From positions 1-7,725 of the forward strand of contig SFIQ01000041.1 of NCBI GenBank assembly GCA_004555265.1: a stretch of 7,725 bases of DNA. Direction: 5' to 3'. A model generated the notes under the pieces. The model was not told where the DNA came from and did no database searches. It was given only the letters and a program-made list of their open reading frames with translations. Within the stretch, counting starts at the first letter, position 1; every line of letters starts with the position of its first letter. The position numbers were made by a program, and so were the translations under genes. The stretch is from Ruminococcus sp. Lineage in GTDB: Bacteria; Bacillota; Clostridia; Oscillospirales; Acutalibacteraceae. This document shows positions 1 to 5,883 of this stretch, one piece after another.

Positions 1-1880
1 GTTTCGTCCGCTTCCATCGCGTCCTCCAAACTCACGCGCAGCATCGTGCGGAAATTCGGATTCATGGTCGTTTCCCACAACTGTTCGGGGTCCATTTCAC
101 CAAGACCTTTGTAGCGCTGCACATCGCAACTGCCGCCCAGTTCTGCAATTTGGCGGTCGCGCTCTTCGTCGGAAAAGGCATACAAATGCTTTTTGCCTTT
201 GGAAACCTTGAAAAGCGGCGGCTGTGCAATATACACATAGCCGTGTTCAATCAGCGGCCGCATATAGCGGAAGAAGAAGGTTAACAGCAGGGTGCGGATA
301 TGCGCACCGTCCACATCGGCATCCGCCATAATGACCACTTTGTGATACCGCAGTTTTGTAATGTCAAAATCGTCGCCGATGCCCGTGCCCAGCGCCGTAA
401 TGACCGGCGTTAATTTGTCATTGCCGATGACCTTATCGACGCGTGCTTTTTCGACATTGAGCATTTTGCCCCACAGCGGCAAAATTGCCTGAATGTTGCG
501 GTCGCGCCCTTCTTTTGCCGAGCCGCCTGCCGAATCGCCCTCTACGATATAAATTTCGGTGTTTTCGGGGTTTTTGTCGGTGCAGTCGGCAAGTTTGCCG
601 GGCAGGGAATTGCTTTCGAGTGCGGATTTTCTGCGCGCATTGTCACGCGCTTTTCTTGCCGCCTCTCGCGCGCGGGACGCGTCCAGCGCTTTGTTGAAAA
701 TCGCCTTCGCCACGCTCGGATTTTCCTCAAAATAGGTCATCATTTTGTCATAAATCATTTTGGAAACAACACCGGTCATTTCGGTGTTGCCGAGTTTGCT
801 CTTGGTTTGCCCCTCAAACTCTGCCTCGGTGAGTTTTACGCTGATGACGGCGGTCAAGCCCTCTCGCACATCTTCGCCCGACAGTTTTTTGTCCGCCTCT
901 TTCAAAAGACCGAACTTTTTGCCGTAATCGTTGAACACACGCGTCAGCGCGGTTTTAAAGCCCTGCTCGTGCGTACCGCCGTCCACGGTGCGGACATCGT
1001 TTGCAAAACTCAAAATAATTTCGTTGTAGCCGTCATTGTAAGACACCGCTACCTCGGCGCTTTTGTCGCCGTTTACGGTGGTAAAGTGCATTACATCATC
1101 GTGTACGGGCGTAAGGCCGCGGCTTTCGTTGATATATTCCACAAATGAACGAATGCCGCCCTCGTAGCAGAATTCCTCGGATTGAATATTGCCCGCGTCG
1201 CGCTTGTCGGTCAAGGTAATCGACAGCCCCGCGTTCAAGAACGCCTGCTCACGCAGTCTGCGCTCCAACACTTCATATTCGTATTCGGTGGTTTCGGTGA
1301 ACACCTCGGCATCCGCTTTGAATTTAATAAACGTACCGGTTTGGTCGGTGTCGCCGATGACGGTCAAATCCGTTACGATGTCGCCGCGTTCAAAGCGTTG
1401 GTGATACACATGCCCTTGGCGGCTGACCTCGATTTCAAACCATTCGGAAAGCGCATTTACAACCGACGAGCCCACGCCGTGCAAGCCGCCCGAAACCTTG
1501 TAGCCGCTGCCGCCGAATTTACCGCCGGCGTGCAGAACGGTCAAAACCACCGTCACGGCGGGCAGTCCCTCTTCTTCATTCATATCCACGGGAATGCCGC
1601 GGCCGTTGTCGCGCACGGTAATCACATTATCGGGCAGAATTTCTACCTCGATGTGGGTGCAATAGCCCGCCAGCGCTTCGTCCACCGAGTTATCGACAAT
1701 TTCGTATACCAAATGATGCAAGCCCTTCGGCCCCGTCGAGCCGATATACATGCCCGGGCGTTTGCGCACCGCTTCCAAGCCTTTTAAAACCTGAATTTGA
1801 TCCGCGCCGTATTCCTCGGTGACGACGGTATCCATTTGTTCTTCTTCGTTCTCCGTCGTGTGCAAAACTTCGTTTTCCAT
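1..1880 (-). CDS. gyrB: DNA gyrase subunit B (3' end outside window)
   Basis: GyrB is the ATPase subunit of the cytoplasmic A2B2 gyrase that introduces negative supercoils. 626 codons are visible in one unbroken frame. The family is usually about 635-645 residues without the Gram-negative insertion, so only a short tail is missing past position 1. The GHKL ATPase domain comes first: catalytic Glu60 and Asn64 in EIVDNSVDEALAG, Asp91 in RDNGRGIP, Lys121 in HAGGKFGG, and GLHGVG at 132-137. The transducer follows, then the TOPRIM domain with EGDSAGG from Glu447 and DADVDG at 520-525, whose acidic residues bind Mg2+. The C-terminal RYKGLGEM segment is near the edge. The ATG at 1880 is chosen for its strong GGAGGA (1886-1891). 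An in-frame ATG at codon 16 is better placed against the usual N-terminus but has a poorer site. The gene follows remB after a 567-bp repeat-filled gap, so it probably has its own promoter. gyrA would be expected next, outside the window. Confidence 0.97.
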   Translation of the reverse strand, partial: MENEVLHTTENEEEQMDTVVTEEYGADQIQVLKGLEAVRKRPGMYIGSTGPKGLHHLVYEIVDNSVDEALAGYCTHIEVEILPDNVITVRDNGRGIPVDMNEEEGLPAVTVVLTVLHAGGKFGGSGYKVSGGLHGVGSSVVNALSEWFEIEVSRQGHVYHQRFERGDIVTDLTVIGDTDQTGTFIKFKADAEVFTETTEYEYEVLERRLREQAFLNAGLSITLTDKRDAGNIQSEEFCYEGGIRSFVEYINESRGLTPVHDDVMHFTTVNGDKSAEVAVSYNDGYNEIILSFANDVRTVDGGTHEQGFKTALTRVFNDYGKKFGLLKEADKKLSGEDVREGLTAVISVKLTEAEFEGQTKSKLGNTEMTGVVSKMIYDKMMTYFEENPSVAKAIFNKALDASRAREAARKARDNARRKSALESNSLPGKLADCTDKNPENTEIYIVEGDSAGGSAKEGRDRNIQAILPLWGKMLNVEKARVDKVIGNDKLTPVITALGTGIGDDFDITKLRYHKVVIMADADVDGAHIRTLLLTFFFRYMRPLIEHGYVYIAQPPLFKVSKGKKHLYAFSDEERDRQIAELGGSCDVQRYKGLGEMDPEQLWETTMNPNFRTMLRVSLEDAMEADE

Positions 1881-1939
1881 ATATTTCCTCCGTTTTTAAT
1901 CGTGAATTTACTTTGTAGATATTCTTTCTATATCCTCTC
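1881..1939 (-). promoter_or_regulatory. gyrB leader with strong Shine-Dalgarno; promoter uncertain
   Basis: The stretch before the gyrB ATG is AT-rich and carries a GGAGGA ribosome site at 1886-1891, five bases from the start codon. On the minus strand a possible -10 (TATAGA, about 1929-1934) sits 19 bp after a TTGCAC in the first copy of the tandem array. Both hexamers are weak, so the promoter itself is not established. The ribosome site is clear. Confidence 0.4.
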
Positions 1940-2073
1940 GAATGGAAATTTGTGCAAATAGAAACATACCTATTCTCGATTGGGAATTTGTGCGAATAGA
2001 AACATATCTATTCTCGATTGGGAATTTGTGCAAATAGAAACATATCTATTCTTGATTGGGAATTTGTTCAAAT
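1940..2073. repeat. 38-bp tandem repeat array (3 full copies plus a partial)
   Basis: Three complete units start at 1940, 1978 and 2016. A fourth starts at 2054 and diverges after about 20 bases, where it merges into the end of palindromic cluster A. The period is exactly 38 bp. Each unit begins GATTGGGAATTTG (GAATGGAAATTTG in the first copy) and contains a dyad of the form ATTTG-TG-CAAAT. It then has an arm AATAG and its complement CTATT about 8 bases later. The 9-mers at 1951, 1989, 2027 and 2065 (TGTGCAAAT or close variants) resemble inverted DnaA boxes, at 7-8 of 9 matches. The units are joined without unique spacers, so this is not a CRISPR array. The copy nearest gyrB is the most degenerate. 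Function is unknown. Confidence 0.9.
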
Positions 2074-2404
2074 TTGGGTTTGTGGGGATATTAACGGAAC
2101 GGGCAAACTATAATGCGAGCGTAGGGGGCGACGACTCGGCGCCCCGTTGTAGGGGCGATTCACGAATCGCCCGTCGATTTTGATGTGATTTTACGGAACG
2201 GTCAAGACCGTTCCCTACGCACGAAATTGAATTTCCATGGTAGGGCGGGGTGATTCCCCTGATAGGGGAAATGTCTGCGAAGCAGACAAAAGGGTGCCCG
2301 AATTCGGAAAATTTTGCTCCCGCCGTTAATTTACATCAAACCCCACGGCGGGAGCAAGCCCCCGCCCTACCGCATAGGATTATCCCCACAAACCCCAATT
2401 TACA
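2054..2404. repeat. Palindromic repeat cluster A (MITE/REP-like mosaic)
   Basis: This non-coding block is a chain of short hairpins between related, inverted ends. The left end reads AAATTTGGGTTTGTGGGGAT and the right end, reverse-complemented, reads TAAATTGGGGTTTGTGGGGA. The hairpins in order are GGGGCG/CGCCCC (2125-2145), GGGCGATTC/GAATCGCCC (2153-2172), GGAACGGTC/GACCGTTCC (2195-2214), TTCCCC/GGGGAA (2254-2270), TGTCTGC/GCAGACA (2272-2288) and an 11-bp stem GCTCCCGCCGT/ACGGCGGGAGC (2316-2355). Modules 1-3 recur in clusters B and C, and so does the spacer TTTTGATGTGATTTTACGG between modules 2 and 3. No transposase or credible reading frame is present. A non-autonomous mobile repeat is the simplest reading. 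The hairpins lie between remB and gyrB and could reduce read-through, but none has a clear T-tract. Confidence 0.85.
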
Positions 2405-2447
2405 AGAACACAAAAAGGCATATATTTTAATAATAGATAAAAATTAT

Positions 2448-2696
2448 CTACCCATTCAACCGTTTTAAAATCGTTGCCGTGGACAGGGGTGAAATATACA
2501 CAAACCGGTCGTTTTTTTCCACCGTGACCAAAAAAGATTTCGGCAAATCATAAGAAACCGTTTTGGAAAATCCCGTTTTTTCGGCGTCGCTTAAATATTC
2601 GCGCGTTACCTTATTGACGGTGGTGTTGTCTAAATCAAAAATCCCGAGAATATTTTCCGTGCGCAAAAGCGTTTCGCCGCCGATGTCGAGATACAT
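2448..2696 (-). CDS. remB: RemB-like DUF370 regulatory protein
   Basis: This 82-residue protein matches the DUF370/RemB family (B. subtilis YaaB, about 81 residues). It begins MYLDIGGETLLRTENILGIF, has the conserved central FDLDNTT, and ends with KSFLVTVEKNDRFVYISPLS and a basic TILKR tail. RemA and RemB were described in B. subtilis as DNA-binding regulators of matrix genes. What RemB does here is not known. Its place directly after recF and before gyrB is the Bacillus gene order, which supports the call. The ATG at 2696 shares its A with the recF stop (TGATG), so translation is probably coupled. Only a weak, distant purine-rich site (AAGG about 14 nt upstream) is visible. An adjacent upstream TTG would add one residue and is less likely. 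It is the last gene of the dnaN unit. Confidence 0.88.
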   Translation of the reverse strand: MYLDIGGETLLRTENILGIFDLDNTTVNKVTREYLSDAEKTGFSKTVSYDLPKSFLVTVEKNDRFVYISPLSTATILKRLNG

Positions 2697-3787
2697 CAAA
2701 GCACCCGCCCTTCTTCCATGTGAAAGGTTCTGCCCTCACAAAGCCGCAGTACGGCGGTCGGGTCACAGCAGGTGATAAATACCTGTCTGCCGCCCAAATG
2801 GTTCAAAATATAATCCTGCCGCGTTTCGTCCAACTCGCTCATCACATCGTCCAACAAAATCACGGGCTCTTCGCCGGTTTCCGCTTTGATAATACTCGCC
2901 TCGGACAGCTTCATCGCGAGTGCCGCGGAGCGCTGTTGCCCTTGCGAGGCAAAACTGCGCGCCGAAAGCGCGTCAATTTGAATTTGCAAATCGTCACGGT
3001 GCGGCCCTGCGACGGTCATTTTATTGAAAATATCCTCGCGCCGCGTGTCCGTCAGCCGCTGTTTTAACAGGTCTTTTATGGCGTATGCATCGCCGTTATA
3101 CCCGCCGAAATTGCTGACGTAGTTAATTTTTAACTTTTCACGGTTACCCGACAATCCCGCGTAAATTTCTGCACAGTTTTCGCTCAGCTGCGCGGTGTAT
3201 TTTACACGCTCGCTGACCACCGCCGCCCCGTAGGAGGAAAGGCGGTCATCCCAAACCTCTAAGGTGTCGAGCAATTCCGGGTGAAATTGAATATCCTTTA
3301 ACAGCGCGTTTCGCTGGGTTAAGGTGTGGTTGTATTTTGCCAAGGTTTTTGCGTAACTCGGCTTTAACTGACACAGCGCGGTATCCAAAAACCGCCGCCG
3401 AAACAGCGGTCCTTCCTTGACGAGCGACAAATGTATGGGCGCAAATACCACTGCATAAAAATCGCCGATTAACTCCGCGGGGGATTTTAAGGTCACGCCG
3501 TTTTTCATCGCCGTACGCTTTTGGTCGATATATAAAATCGCATCCTGTTCTCTGCCGTGGGCAAAAAAGCGCATCGTATTTTTGGCAAACGGCGCGTCAA
3601 AGCCGACCATTTCCCGATCACGGTGACTGCGAAAACTTTTACAGCCCGTAAACAGCCAAATGCTTTCGAGCAAATTGGTTTTGCCTTGCGCATTTTCGCC
3701 GAAAATCACATTGACGCCCTCGGCGGGCTCTATCTCTATATCTTCCAAATTGCGGAAATTTTGCAGATTCAGCCATTTTACAAGCAT
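2696..3787 (-). CDS. recF: DNA replication and repair protein RecF
   Basis: RecF is an SMC/ABC-type ATPase that, with RecO and RecR, helps load RecA at single-stranded gaps and stalled forks. The 363-residue protein has the family's usual length. The N-terminus is LVKWLNLQNFRNLEDIEIE, with Walker A GENAQGKT at 30-37. RecF motifs follow mid-protein (LIGDFYAVVFAPIHLSLVKEG, FRRRFLD, VAGPHRDDL). Near the C-terminus are the ABC signature SQGQQRS (281-287) and Walker B PVILLDDVMSELD (308-320). All ATPase motifs look intact. The ATG at 3787 is preferred over the TTG at 3790 because GAGGG is 6 bases from the ATG and only 3 from the TTG. The ribosome site overlaps the yaaA stop codon, and the stop overlaps the remB start, so the gene is embedded in a coupled operon. 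Confidence 0.97.
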   Translation of the reverse strand: MLVKWLNLQNFRNLEDIEIEPAEGVNVIFGENAQGKTNLLESIWLFTGCKSFRSHRDREMVGFDAPFAKNTMRFFAHGREQDAILYIDQKRTAMKNGVTLKSPAELIGDFYAVVFAPIHLSLVKEGPLFRRRFLDTALCQLKPSYAKTLAKYNHTLTQRNALLKDIQFHPELLDTLEVWDDRLSSYGAAVVSERVKYTAQLSENCAEIYAGLSGNREKLKINYVSNFGGYNGDAYAIKDLLKQRLTDTRREDIFNKMTVAGPHRDDLQIQIDALSARSFASQGQQRSAALAMKLSEASIIKAETGEEPVILLDDVMSELDETRQDYILNHLGGRQVFITCCDPTAVLRLCEGRTFHMEEGRVL

Positions 3788-3796
3788 CAAAATCCC

Positions 3797-4045
3797 TCAA
3801 ACAATCTCATACACCGTATTTGCAAAAGAAAAAGTATCGCCTTTGCGCAGTTTCCTGCCGCGTTGGGTACAAATTTCCCCGTTTACTTTGATTTCGCCCT
3901 CGGTAATCACGATTTTTGCGTGCCCGCCCGTCTGCACGGCGTCTGCCAATTTCAGCGCCGCGTCCAAGCGGATAAACTCCGTGGTAATCTGCACTTGTTT
4001 TTTTGCCATCGGCACAACCTTTGCCGTAATTTTTATCGGTTTCAT
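3797..4045 (-). CDS. yaaA: S4-domain RNA-binding protein YaaA
   Basis: This small protein (82 residues from the first ATG) consists almost wholly of one S4 RNA-binding fold: IRLDAALKLADAVQTGGHAK, then IVITEGEIKVNGEICTQRGRKLRKGDTF. It matches the YaaA/RlbA family found between dnaN and recF in many Firmicutes. Its precise job is poorly defined; an RNA- or ribosome-related role is inferred from the S4 fold. The first ATG overlaps the dnaN stop (ATGA), the classic coupling arrangement. A second in-frame ATG at 4009 (codon 13) has AAAGG eight bases upstream and would give 70 residues, closer to the usual 68-75. The true start is therefore uncertain, and the extra 12 residues are basic and unremarkable. 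Confidence 0.92.
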   Translation of the reverse strand: MKPIKITAKVVPMAKKQVQITTEFIRLDAALKLADAVQTGGHAKIVITEGEIKVNGEICTQRGRKLRKGDTFSFANTVYEIV

Positions 4046-5148
4046 TCGGTTTTCAACCTCACAGGCAACACCAAGAACAGGAAGTCATCGCCCTCTACGG
4101 GTGTAATGAGAATCGGCAAAATCGGACTGCTCAATTTCACGAGCACTTCGTCTGCATCGCACACGCGCAAAGCGTCCAAAAGATAACGGTTGTTAAAGCC
4201 GATTTCCATTTTGCCGCCCGAGCCCTCGCACGGCAGACGGTCATTTGCCGTACCGAGCGCGGTTGTACTCGAAATGCGGATTAAATTGTCATCAAAAATA
4301 CAGCGAATCGGGCTTTTTGCGCGGTCGGTAATAATCAGCGAAGTGCGCTCAATGCTTCTGATGAGTTGTCTGGTATTGACGCGCAGCGTTGCGTTGATAT
4401 TGCCCGAAATTGCCGCCTGATAATTGAGAAATTCGCCTTCCAATAAACGCGAAACAATGCGGTAACTGCCGATTTCAAATACGATAAACCGTTTGCCGAC
4501 ATTGACGGCAATTTTGCCGTCCTCGCCCGCATTTAATTTTAAAACTTCGTTCAAGGTCTTTTTCGGTGCGACAAAGATTTTTTCTTCGCCGTCATAATCA
4601 ATTTCTTCGTTGCGGATGGCCAGACGGAACCCGTCCACGGCAACCAAACGGATTTTGCGGTCGCGGATTTCAAAGCGTACACCGGTATGCACGACTTTTA
4701 CATCGTTTTCGGCGGTGGCAAAAATCGTTTTGCGAATCATATCCTTTAACAAATCGCTGTCCACAACAATCGGAAACCCGCTTTCGACATTCGGTAACTC
4801 CGGATATTCCGCGGCGGAAATACCAATCAGTGTAAATTCCGCGTCTCCGCTTTTGATGCGGCAGGTAAGTCTCTCGTCTGCCTCAATGCGCACGGTTTCA
4901 AAGGGGAGACTACGCAAAATATCACAAAGGATTTTTGCATTTAAAATAATACTGCCGCGCTCCTCGACGCGTGCCTCCATTGAAGTAATCATACCGACCT
5001 CCAAATCGTAGCCGGTTAAAGTCAATGTATTTTCCTCCGCCTGCAACAAAATGCCTTCGATTGCGGGAATGGAAGATTTGGAAGAAACCGCTCTTTGTAC
5101 ATTTGAACAAATTTCAGAGAGCTTTTGGGTGTCGCAAATCAGTTTCAT
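4042..5148 (-). CDS. dnaN: DNA polymerase III sliding clamp (beta subunit)
   Basis: DnaN forms the ring-shaped homodimer that tethers the replicative polymerase to DNA and docks many repair proteins. The 368-residue protein has the family length. It begins MKLICDTQKLSEICSNVQRA. Three beta-clamp domains can be followed at roughly 1-118, 119-245 and 246-368. Recognisable family segments are LTGYDLEVG, TGVRFEI, VAVDGFRLAIR, the loop SRLLEGEFLNY, IGFNNRYLLDAL and the C-terminal LVLPVRL. The start is the ATG at 5148, served by AAAGGA at 5158-5163 with a 9-base spacer. A TTG 18 bases further upstream is in frame but would place the ribosome site inside the coding region. The stop overlaps yaaA (ATGA). 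An A/T tract that looks like the origin unwinding element starts 17 bases upstream of the ATG, so the leader and oriC share sequence. Confidence 0.97.
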   Translation of the reverse strand: MKLICDTQKLSEICSNVQRAVSSKSSIPAIEGILLQAEENTLTLTGYDLEVGMITSMEARVEERGSIILNAKILCDILRSLPFETVRIEADERLTCRIKSGDAEFTLIGISAAEYPELPNVESGFPIVVDSDLLKDMIRKTIFATAENDVKVVHTGVRFEIRDRKIRLVAVDGFRLAIRNEEIDYDGEEKIFVAPKKTLNEVLKLNAGEDGKIAVNVGKRFIVFEIGSYRIVSRLLEGEFLNYQAAISGNINATLRVNTRQLIRSIERTSLIITDRAKSPIRCIFDDNLIRISSTTALGTANDRLPCEGSGGKMEIGFNNRYLLDALRVCDADEVLVKLSSPILPILITPVEGDDFLFLVLPVRLKTE

Positions 5149-5164
5149 ACGAAAAAGTCCTTTC

Positions 5165-5194
5165 AAAAAAATATAATATAATAAATAATATATA
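5165..5194. other. A/T tract, candidate DNA unwinding element
   Basis: Thirty consecutive A/T bases, largely alternating short A and TA steps, directly abut the TAG trinucleotide string. Such tracts next to DnaA-trios are where strands open in B. subtilis. The tract ends one base from the dnaN ribosome site (AAAGGA, 5158-5163), so melting and dnaN expression could affect each other. Function is inferred from position and composition. Confidence 0.6.
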
Positions 5195-5207
5195 GTAGTA
5201 GAAGTAG
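5193..5207 (+). other. DnaA-trio motif (TAG-TAG-TAG-AAG-TAG)
   Basis: Five consecutive trinucleotides on the plus strand fit the DnaA-trio consensus, 5'-(T/A)A(G/A)-3' (that is, 3'-GAT repeats). DnaA filaments engage such repeats on single-stranded DNA during origin opening. The string lies between the A/T tract and a GC-rich linker and points from a DnaA-box-like 9-mer toward the A/T tract, the same polarity as in B. subtilis. Confidence 0.65.
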
Positions 5208-5220
5208 GGGCGGCGCAAAA

Positions 5221-5376
5221 TGTTAAAAACCCGGTAAAATGCGCCTGACAAAAGGCTTAACAGCCCTTGTTTGCTTTTTGAAAACTTGTTTAAAAAATTT
5301 GTTTTTCAACAGTTAAAAAATAACCGGTAAAAGCATGTTCAAAACTTCGCTGTTTAAAATCAAAACTTGTTTATAA
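5221..5376. promoter_or_regulatory. Cluster of six variant DnaA-box-like 9-mers (TTWTNAACA)
   Basis: Six exact matches to TTWTNAACA lie in 156 bp: TTTTTAACA (minus, 5221-5229), TTTTAAACA (minus, 5287-5295), TTTTCAACA (plus, 5303-5311), TTTTGAACA (minus, 5336-5344), TTTTAAACA (minus, 5351-5359) and TTATAAACA (minus, 5368-5376). Each differs from the canonical DnaA box TTWTNCACA only at position 6 (A for C). No canonical box was seen in this gap. The one at 5221 is next to the GC linker and DnaA-trio, exactly where a box is expected. That these are real DnaA sites is inference. It is supported by the density, the position and an altered recognition helix in the DnaA encoded alongside. Confidence 0.55.
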
Positions 5377-5377
5377 A

Positions 5378-5842
5378 TCAGAAGGACAATTTTGGGGTTG
5401 TGGGGATGATTTTATGCGGTAGGGCGGGGGCTTGCTCCCGCCGTTTCCGCCCCCTCTCAGAGGGGGCTGTCAAATGCACAGCATTTGACTGGGGGAGAGA
5501 TTTTTTCATTTCTCTCCCTCCGTCTTTTGCCTGCGGCAAAAGCCACCTCCCTCTAAGAGGGAGGGGATACGGGGCGCCGAGTCGTCGCCCCCTACGCTCG
5601 AATTGTTTTTTGTGCGTAGGGAACGGTCTTGACCGTTCCGCAAACCTCCCCATTTATTGGGGTCGACTCCCTCACAGTGTGAGGGAGATGTCGCAAAGCG
5701 ACAGAGGGAGACCGCCGCCGTCAGCGGGTGGCACGCGCAAAGCGCGTGACGGAGGGGCAAATCACATCAAAATCGACGGGCGATTCGTGAATCGCCCCTA
5801 CGGTTGGATAGACAAATCCCAATTTGTATAAATTCCCAATCG
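5378..5842. repeat. Palindromic repeat cluster B (MITE/REP-like mosaic)
   Basis: About twelve hairpins run back to back. The clearest stems are GGCGGG/CCCGCC (5423-5442), CAAATGC/GCATTTG (5471-5487), GGGAGAGA/TCTCTCCC (5493-5518), CTTTTGCC/GGCAAAAG (5524-5542), CTCCCTCT/AGAGGGAG (5548-5563), GGGGCG/CGCCCC (5571-5591), GGAACGGTC/GACCGTTCC (5620-5639), CTCCCTCAC/GTGAGGGAG (5667-5687), TGTCGC/GCGACA (5689-5703), CACGCGC/GCGCGTG (5732-5748) and GGGCGATTC/GAATCGCCC (5778-5797). The left end (TCAGAAGGACAA, then GGGGTTGTGGGGATG) matches the start of cluster C. The right end, reverse-complemented, begins GATTGGGAATTT like the tandem array by gyrB. Several modules are the reverse complement of those in cluster A. 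No real gene is present. The cluster lies between the dnaA stop and the DnaA-box-like sites. Confidence 0.85.
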
Positions 5843-5883
5843 AAAGGAAAAGAAAAAGTCTTCCTACAAAGCAAACCTACGAT

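Larger units (their letters stand above)
5165..5376. other. oriC: Putative chromosomal replication origin (oriC unwinding module)
   Basis: The part of the dnaA-dnaN gap nearest dnaN has the order seen in the Bacillus subtilis basal unwinding system. From dnaN outward these are a pure A/T tract (5165-5194), a trinucleotide string matching the DnaA-trio (5193-5207), a GC-rich linker (5207-5217) and a DnaA-box-like 9-mer (5221-5229). Five more such 9-mers lie at 5287-5376. The 9-mers fit TTWTNAACA rather than canonical TTWTNCACA. The region also holds an imperfect direct repeat, GTTAAAAA then CCGGTAAAA, at 5222-5239 and 5312-5332. The flanking dnaA and dnaN genes and the layout make origin function likely, but no experiment or skew plot is available here. 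A dnaN promoter should also be in this stretch; I see no convincing hexamer pair. Confidence 0.75.

Noticed and set aside
1182..1787. 201-codon plus-strand reading frame opposite gyrB
   Set aside because: It lies wholly antisense to the conserved GyrB ATPase domain, has no ribosome site, and its open frame follows from gyrB codon bias.
1940..2073. CRISPR array
   Set aside because: Units are contiguous, with no unique spacers, and there are no cas genes.
2380..2388. TTATCCCCA as a canonical DnaA box (8 of 9)
   Set aside because: It is part of the terminal sequence of the palindromic element, and the corresponding ends of A, B and C drift away from the box.
2250..2468. 72-codon plus-strand frame in cluster A
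   Set aside because: Consists of repeat modules and overlaps the end of remB on the other strand.
3557..4186. 209-codon plus-strand frame across recF, yaaA and dnaN
   Set aside because: Antisense to three conserved genes, no recognisable protein features.
5146..5166. Upstream in-frame TTG start for dnaN (also TTG at 3790 for recF and 2699 for remB)
   Set aside because: In dnaN the ribosome site would fall inside the gene; in recF the spacing would be only 3 nt; in remB an ATG follows at once and matches the family start.
5367..5831. 154-codon plus-strand frame, and two minus-strand frames (5378-5653, 5506-5760), in cluster B
   Set aside because: They run through palindromic repeats; the predicted peptides are low-complexity translations of the hairpins.
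5641..5883. Intrinsic terminator for dnaA
   Set aside because: Just after the dnaA stop there is no GC-rich hairpin followed by a T-run. The hairpins of cluster B could hinder transcription but lack the T-tract.
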